From JBELHO01 sp042091375 (GTDB taxonomy: Bacteria; Pseudomonadota; Gammaproteobacteria; Enterobacterales; Alteromonadaceae): a stretch of DNA of 11,897 nucleotides. The first letter of the stretch is position 1, and the number at the start of each line of letters is the position of its first letter. Shown here piece by piece: positions 8,201 through 11,897 of this stretch. The notes beneath the pieces were generated by a model. That model saw only the letters and a program-made list of their open reading frames with translations, was not told the DNA's origin and did no database searches. Both the position numbers and the translations under genes were made by a program. Where the stretch lies: positions 1-11,897 of the forward strand of contig JBELHO010000073.1 of the NCBI GenBank assembly GCA_042091375.1. The letters are read 5' to 3'.

Positions 8201-8259
8201 GAGGATAACAGGCTAGTCAGCAGCAGTAGTGTTGTCGCTCTGATCACTGTGTGCTCCAT
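5215..8259 (-). CDS. nfrA: NfrA-like outer-membrane TPR protein (phage N4 adsorption protein A family)
   Basis: Outer-membrane partner of the NfrB synthase. In E. coli NfrA is required for N4 adsorption and is thought to export the NfrB glycan, in the way BcsC or PgaA serve other polymers. Here a signal peptide (1-25, cleavage likely after VIA) precedes a long alpha-solenoid of degenerate tetratricopeptide repeats. One clear repeat is at about 37-70 (LEKAYRYQAANDYANAIVEI), and others run through to about residue 755. The last 255 residues (about 759-1014) change character. They are rich in alternating aromatic and polar residues, contain an acidic/Trp cluster (EEEWWER), and end in aromatic Tyr (SYQY), as expected for the NfrA C-terminal domain with outer-membrane beta strands. 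The 1014-residue length is close to the roughly 990 of E. coli NfrA. The start overlaps the nfrB end by 16 bp and lacks a strong Shine-Dalgarno, suggesting translational coupling. Confidence 0.9.
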   Translation of the reverse strand: MEHTVIRATTLLLLTSLLSSTTVIAEQAISDQQKFVSYPYLEKAYRYQAANDYANAIVEIKKAIAIAPQHSPYQILLFEYLVANKQHQQALSVYESLPDAARGNLLARLIESQIKHDELGFSAKLKSILQQAPEAQREQWFSTVAGHLIGTGQEAKLYHWLQSIEVKSTELLTTKIILADKLGNNAAVQQTYQSLDTQQITPQLTRIYVLSLLKNNNVNKALDYANQRPDDPLSVDVYNQYLQTSIANKDQQATEKAFAWLAAHRQLSPQILQQQLEFAIQNKDRESAFSVLAQLNAGCQQRIDLALSFDWRAKASEQLINCRETMQTSTWISYASSILSTAELQELVLANTSHTAELSELLIDRHIGNKDYPMAITEILRSNKQHKYLEQLAISYEKIGNTEQAIKYWEKLYLRSATDTTLDKVTFLQSQHSQAGAALALLEKRLLTSPTDMPALLVARLLSLYPTNSPGINERVISSLGKLTNNFDAVAELLRVYGHCQLAQQVLARATVASAQSFQTRALCTAASDQALALTYWQQAQKLAPNDNNLRSMALAQAEIGELDHAIANLEQIAKSAWSQQDYLFAAQLTYQQSNYQQSQAYWQLAKADNEAWLDFGIELAIQQQQYSTAQTLSQQLLVLKGDLSALQWARQATIYQRTEQGAKAARAWQIASEKAPDNNSFKLAYAYSLVDIQKQQALQIMKQVIASSDHVDTRMWEQLGYLAAANQDHPAALAYITKSIATESTDPSPRGAAMSYLLYEYYRDLSQHWRFNMTASQGTGGILGEVFLIGNNGEQLTEPPTNNITARAEYYPNPLTKRWSVYGQLSGNGDDHSPLNDWSKEFGVTYKPFDQYNVKGSLGGQRFFSGDWEGLVRINGDMLNQGKWRQDWRFEEEWWEREVYFEMLWLPESDQFLGSARADLGRAYPLETESRQTLKFYGVAQYDIRKSQTSVNGKSSLDQTSVGLGVQWQLYTNPDSPFDPVHRYGLALEWRYKVAGDLTKDNSSLFLIASYQY

Positions 8260-10457
8260 TGCTGATCTTGGTATTTGCCAAGTATGGCGTGAATACTTTG
8301 TTGACGAGTGCTTTGCAGTGCCAATACTTTTTGCAAAACTTCAGGGCTGATCAGTTCTTTTTCCACCAAGAAGTCACCTAATTTTTGCCCTGTTGAATAG
8401 TCAAAACCCATGATGATTTGATTGAATAATGTCTGCTCTATTAGCCCTACTTGCTGCAGTGCATCACCAAACTGGATTTGCGAACTAAAATATTGGTTGT
8501 TAATTTCAACCGCAACTTTTTCGTCAATTCGACCTGAAGCGATGAGTTGCGCTATTTTTTGGGTTGGATCGCACCACCTATCTCCAAGATAATGGAATCG
8601 AATACCTAAGGTGCATGCGCCAATCTGGCAAAGTCGGTAGTCGATTTTTCGCTCAAGCTGTCTGGCAATTGATGCCATGCCAACAGGTGACAAACGGTTT
8701 TCGCCAACGACAATGAGTTTGCCCGCCTCTTCGCGAACCGGCAGTATCCGATACTTCAATGCGATCTCTTTATTGATCATCTCTATGACAGGGGGATCTA
8801 TTGCAAATGGATCGATATACTCAAACTTAGTATTGGCCTGCTCAGCAAGTGCTTGGCCAAGGGTTTCTGTGTCGATCATTTTCAGTCGCAACAGTGACTG
8901 ACCGAGTTTTTCATCGGCAAGGCGTTGCTCTAAAGCTTGGGTTATTTGCACTTGGCTTAGCCCATACTTTTCGGTCAAGATACTACCCAGTGAATGGCCA
9001 AGGGCTCTTTTGCTTACTGTAGGGTACTCGTGTTCGGTTTTATCCCAAGCGACTCTTCTCGGGTTTCCACCTTGGTCTAGTACCTGCCTGATCGCGCGCC
9101 AGGTTGCGAGAAAATTGATTACATTGCTCCACAGCAGTCTAAATGGACTAATAAGTGCCTGAATGATGCCGTAATATTGACGAACAAAGATCATCCGCTG
9201 AATGACTCGATTGAGGAAAAAATAGAAGTTGGCGACGATCAATGTTTCTATCCATTTGCCCCCCATAAAGATAGACATAAACAAGTAGCCATCGGAGTGG
9301 AACTGTTCAATACCCCAAATAATTGCCACTTGTAGTAAAATTAAGGTCGCTAAAAAACTCAAGAAATAAGCTATTACGCCTTTTCTATCGCGCCATAAAA
9401 AGTAGTTTAGCTTCCAATTACCCGTCCACTTGTGTACCTGAAGCCCCTGAAACACAATGCCAATTATCCATCGGCTTTTTTGTATTACCGATGTTTGCAG
9501 TGTTTCTGGAAAATACTCTCTGACACAAACAACATTGCCAGCACTGTAGCTTCGACTACTGGATTTTTCCGCAAACGAGGCGTACTTCTTGTCGGTTACC
9601 GAAAAATTGACAAATATCTCTTCCATTCCCCATGCTTTCATGCGAAATCCAATGTCATAATCTTCGGTTAACGATCTGACATCAAAGGGCAAGCCGTCGC
9701 CTTCTTCAAACAGGCGAATAATCGCTCTACGGCTAAAACAGGTGCCAACACCAGCACTGGGCACTTGCCCGACAAAGGACTCGCGGACAACAATATCTTT
9801 GCCGTGCATTTCAGAGAACTCGTCTAAATAATGCCCAGCGGTAAAATGGAATGGACCTCTGGAAAATGGATATACCGGTAGCTGGATCAGGTCTTTTCTC
9901 TCTAACAGGTAATTAAACAGGCGAAGCTCCATAGCAGAAACAACGTCTTCAGCATCGTGCATAATAAAACCAGCGAATTTGACCTTGGTTTTTTCTTCAA
10001 AAGTCAAAATTGACGCAATGACATTGTTTAAGCAGTCGGCTTTACTTGTCGGTCCGGGGCGGGCACAGACAACTTTGTGGACGTTGGGGAAACGCTCACA
10101 AACGGTATCGACGTCATTTTGTGTGTCTTCATCGTTGGGGTAAGTACCAACAAAGATTTGGTAGTTTTCGTAATCTAATTCAGCCGCGGCAAGTTCTGCC
10201 ATTTTGCCTACCACGCCAACTTCCTGCCAGGCAGGAACCATAATGGCAAGAGGTTTTTCTACAATTTTTATCAGGTCTTCTTCGTCAAAAGTTGCCCGCT
10301 GTCGGTAAACAAATATCGCTCGCCATACACGCCTTATCCAATAATAAAAATCCACCAAGACGTCGTCTATGGCGAATAAAAGCATCAAGATCATTAGCGT
10401 GATCGCTATATATCTCAAGCCGTATAAGTAGTTCGCAAATACCTCAATCCATTCCAT
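8244..10457 (-). CDS. nfrB: NfrB-like c-di-GMP-responsive GT2 polysaccharide synthase
   Basis: Inner-membrane processive family-2 glycosyltransferase. One membrane helix (about 12-36) precedes a cytoplasmic GT-A domain with HDAED (167-171, metal/UDP binding), TED (264-266, catalytic base) and QKSRW (326-330, the QxxRW acceptor motif). Three or so helices follow (about 358-383, 391-416, 428-452). The C-terminal cytoplasmic part is a GspE-N/MshEN-like region: LGxxL repeat units at 489-512 and 517-540, a linking subdomain to about 625, and a second pair at 662-685 and 692-715. MshEN repeats bind c-di-GMP, and E. coli NfrB is reported to be c-di-GMP controlled. The 737-residue length matches E. 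coli NfrB (745). AGGTGG lies 6 nt before the ATG. The gene heads the probable operon nfrB-nfrA-ybcH. The substrate is probably UDP-ManNAc, inferred from the E. coli requirement for WecB and the nearby wecB. Confidence 0.95.
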   Translation of the reverse strand: MEWIEVFANYLYGLRYIAITLMILMLLFAIDDVLVDFYYWIRRVWRAIFVYRQRATFDEEDLIKIVEKPLAIMVPAWQEVGVVGKMAELAAAELDYENYQIFVGTYPNDEDTQNDVDTVCERFPNVHKVVCARPGPTSKADCLNNVIASILTFEEKTKVKFAGFIMHDAEDVVSAMELRLFNYLLERKDLIQLPVYPFSRGPFHFTAGHYLDEFSEMHGKDIVVRESFVGQVPSAGVGTCFSRRAIIRLFEEGDGLPFDVRSLTEDYDIGFRMKAWGMEEIFVNFSVTDKKYASFAEKSSSRSYSAGNVVCVREYFPETLQTSVIQKSRWIIGIVFQGLQVHKWTGNWKLNYFLWRDRKGVIAYFLSFLATLILLQVAIIWGIEQFHSDGYLFMSIFMGGKWIETLIVANFYFFLNRVIQRMIFVRQYYGIIQALISPFRLLWSNVINFLATWRAIRQVLDQGGNPRRVAWDKTEHEYPTVSKRALGHSLGSILTEKYGLSQVQITQALEQRLADEKLGQSLLRLKMIDTETLGQALAEQANTKFEYIDPFAIDPPVIEMINKEIALKYRILPVREEAGKLIVVGENRLSPVGMASIARQLERKIDYRLCQIGACTLGIRFHYLGDRWCDPTQKIAQLIASGRIDEKVAVEINNQYFSSQIQFGDALQQVGLIEQTLFNQIIMGFDYSTGQKLGDFLVEKELISPEVLQKVLALQSTRQQSIHAILGKYQDQQWSTQ

Positions 10458-10463
10458 TTCGCA

Positions 10464-10469
10464 CCACCT
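10464..10469 (-). promoter_or_regulatory. Ribosome binding site of nfrB
   Basis: AGGTGG on the minus strand, 6 nt from the ATG at 10457, fixes the nfrB start. Confidence 0.7.
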
Positions 10470-10495
10470 AAAACTACATAAACACAGCTTTATTT

Positions 10496-10524
10496 CAAAC
10501 TTATCATAAACTTACCCAAACTTA
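10496..10524 (-). promoter_or_regulatory. Three phased direct repeats upstream of nfrB
   Basis: The octamer TAAGTTTR (minus strand; YAAACTTA on plus) occurs three times, beginning at 10496, 10507 and 10517, i.e. with 11- and 10-bp periods. Read on the minus strand the core is GTAAG-N5-GTAAG-N6-ATAAG. Repeats on one helix face are typical of OmpR/PhoB-family response regulator sites. They occupy the middle of the 87-bp gap between the PEP-CTERM gene and nfrB. I found no clear -35/-10 pair, so whether this is a promoter is open. Confidence 0.4.
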
Positions 10525-10544
10525 CTTCGCAGCCAGCAAAAAAG

Positions 10545-11285
10545 CTAAATTCGCCGATAACAAATCAAACCGGCAACACAGCTAACTATTATTAGCGCAG
10601 TTGTTGGCTCGGGGATGGGGTTGACTATAGGTAACTGAACATCACTTTGGCTTACCCTAACCAGCAAGGGCGCTATATTTAGATCACCCATTGCAATAGC
10701 AGTATAATCGGTGAAGCCGTGGGGCGAATTGATATCCAAATAGCCCGAGTGACACAACACAGACCAGTCTGGGCAAACGGCATCGACCTGATCACCAAAA
10801 TCTGCAAACCAAGTATAGGTGAAAGTGTCGTCGATCAAGGTACCAAACTGCCAATAGCTGTAAGATTCGTGATCAAAGCCCTGTTGATAAACCTCGCCAT
10901 TGGGGCCCGTACCGTAATACCTTGGACCTAAACCGTTTAATTCAAAAAATAAGTTAGTGCCTTGGTTCTGGTCAACAGACCAACCGGCATTTAATAAGTC
11001 TGAGTCAAACCAATTGACAATCAACAGAAATTCTTCACCAGTAGCCCATCGCCATTGGTCTTGGCTGTTGTTAATGAATGTGTTGTAATCGGCAAAAGAT
11101 TTTTGCTGTGTAGGATCTTCACCTAGGCTATCTGCCCAGTGTAATCTCAAAATGTCGAGCCCCAAATTGTTGTTCGTCCAAAAAGGTTCTGCTACCTCAT
11201 TTGAGTAGCTATCATGCTCGATAAATGAGCCATGTGTTGAACACGAAATTAATGCAAACATGATAAAACTGACAATTGTTTTCAT
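10545..11285 (-). CDS. Secreted PEP-CTERM sorting-domain protein
   Basis: Exported protein of unknown function with exosortase sorting features. A signal peptide (about 1-19) is followed by a 200-residue aromatic- and Asp-rich body. The tail has a Pro-Glu-Pro motif (225-227), a hydrophobic segment (229-242) and terminal Arg-Arg (244-245), the classic PEP-CTERM arrangement cleaved by exosortase EpsH/XrtA-type enzymes. The segment around WRWATGEEF (78-86) resembles the WRxATxxE motif found near the N-terminus of many PEP-CTERM proteins. Cys171 and Cys178 could form a disulfide. The start is secure: AGGAG lies 6 nt before the ATG. No exosortase is in this window, so one must be elsewhere if the tail is functional. 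It is the gene immediately upstream of nfrB on the same strand, and PEP-CTERM proteins are generally linked with exopolysaccharide loci, so a matrix role is plausible but unproven. Confidence 0.88.
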   Translation of the reverse strand: MKTIVSFIMFALISCSTHGSFIEHDSYSNEVAEPFWTNNNLGLDILRLHWADSLGEDPTQQKSFADYNTFINNSQDQWRWATGEEFLLIVNWFDSDLLNAGWSVDQNQGTNLFFELNGLGPRYYGTGPNGEVYQQGFDHESYSYWQFGTLIDDTFTYTWFADFGDQVDAVCPDWSVLCHSGYLDINSPHGFTDYTAIAMGDLNIAPLLVRVSQSDVQLPIVNPIPEPTTALIIVSCVAGLICYRRI

Positions 11286-11291
11286 TGTTCG

Positions 11292-11296
11292 CTCCT
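11292..11296 (-). promoter_or_regulatory. Ribosome binding site of the PEP-CTERM gene
   Basis: AGGAG on the minus strand, 6 nt before the ATG at 11285; the strongest Shine-Dalgarno in the window. Confidence 0.75.
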
Positions 11297-11359
11297 ATTA
11301 TTTCTGTATGTATCCCTGCAATATTCAATTTAAGCCAACTAAATTTTTTGAAAAGCACT

Positions 11360-11390
11360 CAACTTTTAACTTTCAACTGACAACTTTCAA
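11360..11390 (-). repeat. Heptamer direct repeat upstream of the PEP-CTERM gene
   Basis: Four consecutive 7-bp units on the plus strand read CAACTTT, TAACTTT, CAACTGA and CAACTTT, followed by CAA. They sit 75-105 bp before the start codon, the right distance for an activator site. Whether this is an operator or a chance AT-rich simple repeat cannot be told from sequence alone. Confidence 0.45.
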
Positions 11391-11897
11391 ATAATCATCC
11401 TCACTTAAAAAATATTCATAACCATTATCGTGATACATTTGAATGACATGCTTGTTAATACAACAAGCTGCTTGATACCCTTATTCAAGACTGATTTTCC
11501 CAATCGAAACCGTTATATTCTTTGAGTATAGTCAACAATTGATATTTTTTAGGCTATAACTATGTTTATTTTGACTTTTTAAACTGATCAGATCATTTTG
11601 CGCAACAATTAACACTAGGTTGTGATAACAATTGAACTATATACCTAGCTTGCTTTGCTATGCTCACGCAGTGGTTAGTTATTAAGCTGGCGATTTGATC
11701 ACGGTTGTTTCAACCTGACATAGAAGCAGAATAGGTACAGTACAATTAGCCGTTAATCAGACTTAACTATCATATATATCAATAGGTTAATATCAGCAGT
11801 ATACTTTTTTACCCCCCTGTTTGTAACTATGCTTAGTCTGTTGCGACTAATATTAGTAATTCAAAACACTTGTAAACAAAAGGCGCCAGATGCCCCA
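11391..11897. other. AT-rich non-coding right flank
   Basis: No ORF on either strand has protein-like character here; all frames entering from the right edge on the minus strand stop within about 65 bp. Visible items are a 7-bp stem with a 5-base loop at 11450-11468 (GCTTGTT / AACAAGC) without a T-run, and three scattered AACAATTR octamers around 11534, 11604 and 11629. It could hold distal promoter sequence for the PEP-CTERM gene. Confidence 0.5.

Noticed and set aside
10545..10575. Short GC stem near the PEP-CTERM stop followed by a T-run (CTTTTTT) as a terminator
   Set aside because: Only about four strong pairs form, the loop is about 10 nt, and nine bases separate the stem from the T-run; too weak to claim the PEP-CTERM gene and nfrB are separate units.
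11305..11335. Sigma-54 type promoter (TTGGC ... TTGC) upstream of the PEP-CTERM gene
   Set aside because: The GG and GC elements are about 15 bases apart instead of the required 10, so the spacing excludes it.
11760..11897. Possible C-terminal end of a gene entering from the right edge
   Set aside because: The longest minus-strand frame from the edge is about 20 codons before a stop and matches nothing I recognise.

Overview
The window looks like chromosomal DNA of a marine or aquatic gammaproteobacterium of the Alteromonadales type (Colwellia, Thalassotalea, Alteromonas or a relative). This is an inference from moderately AT-rich DNA, a PEP-CTERM sorting tail, a DUF3667 protein, and NfrA, NfrB and WecB proteins that read as gammaproteobacterial. 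All seven intact genes lie on the minus strand, so transcription runs from high to low coordinates. I see no rRNA, tRNA, CRISPR array or complete mobile element.

The core (10457 down to 2937) is an exopolysaccharide locus of the type studied in Escherichia coli as the phage N4 adsorption locus. nfrB is an inner-membrane GT2 synthase with a C-terminal c-di-GMP-binding (MshEN/GspE-N-like) region. nfrA is a TPR-rich outer-membrane partner overlapping nfrB by 16 bp. A ybcH/DUF4434-like TIM-barrel protein starts 13 bp after nfrA. wecB (UDP-GlcNAc 2-epimerase) lies about 260 bp further on. In E. coli NfrB, NfrA and WecB are all required for N4 adsorption and are thought to make and export a ManNAc-based glycan under c-di-GMP control, but wecB sits elsewhere, in the enterobacterial common antigen cluster. 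Here precursor synthesis, polymerisation, export and a possible glycan-modifying enzyme lie together.

Upstream of nfrB (11285-10545) is a secreted PEP-CTERM protein, a class of exosortase substrates usually linked with exopolysaccharide production. The 87-bp gap between it and nfrB contains phased direct repeats that look like a response-regulator site.

The left part is unrelated accessory content. It holds a DUF3667 zinc-ribbon membrane protein (2462-1590) with a candidate promoter and overlapping palindrome, a decayed PIN-domain toxin fragment on the plus strand (2579-2845), and a lipoprotein alpha/beta hydrolase (1094-9) whose candidate promoter overlaps a CpxR-box-like repeat. The right-hand 600 bp (11286-11897) is AT-rich and holds no gene I can support.
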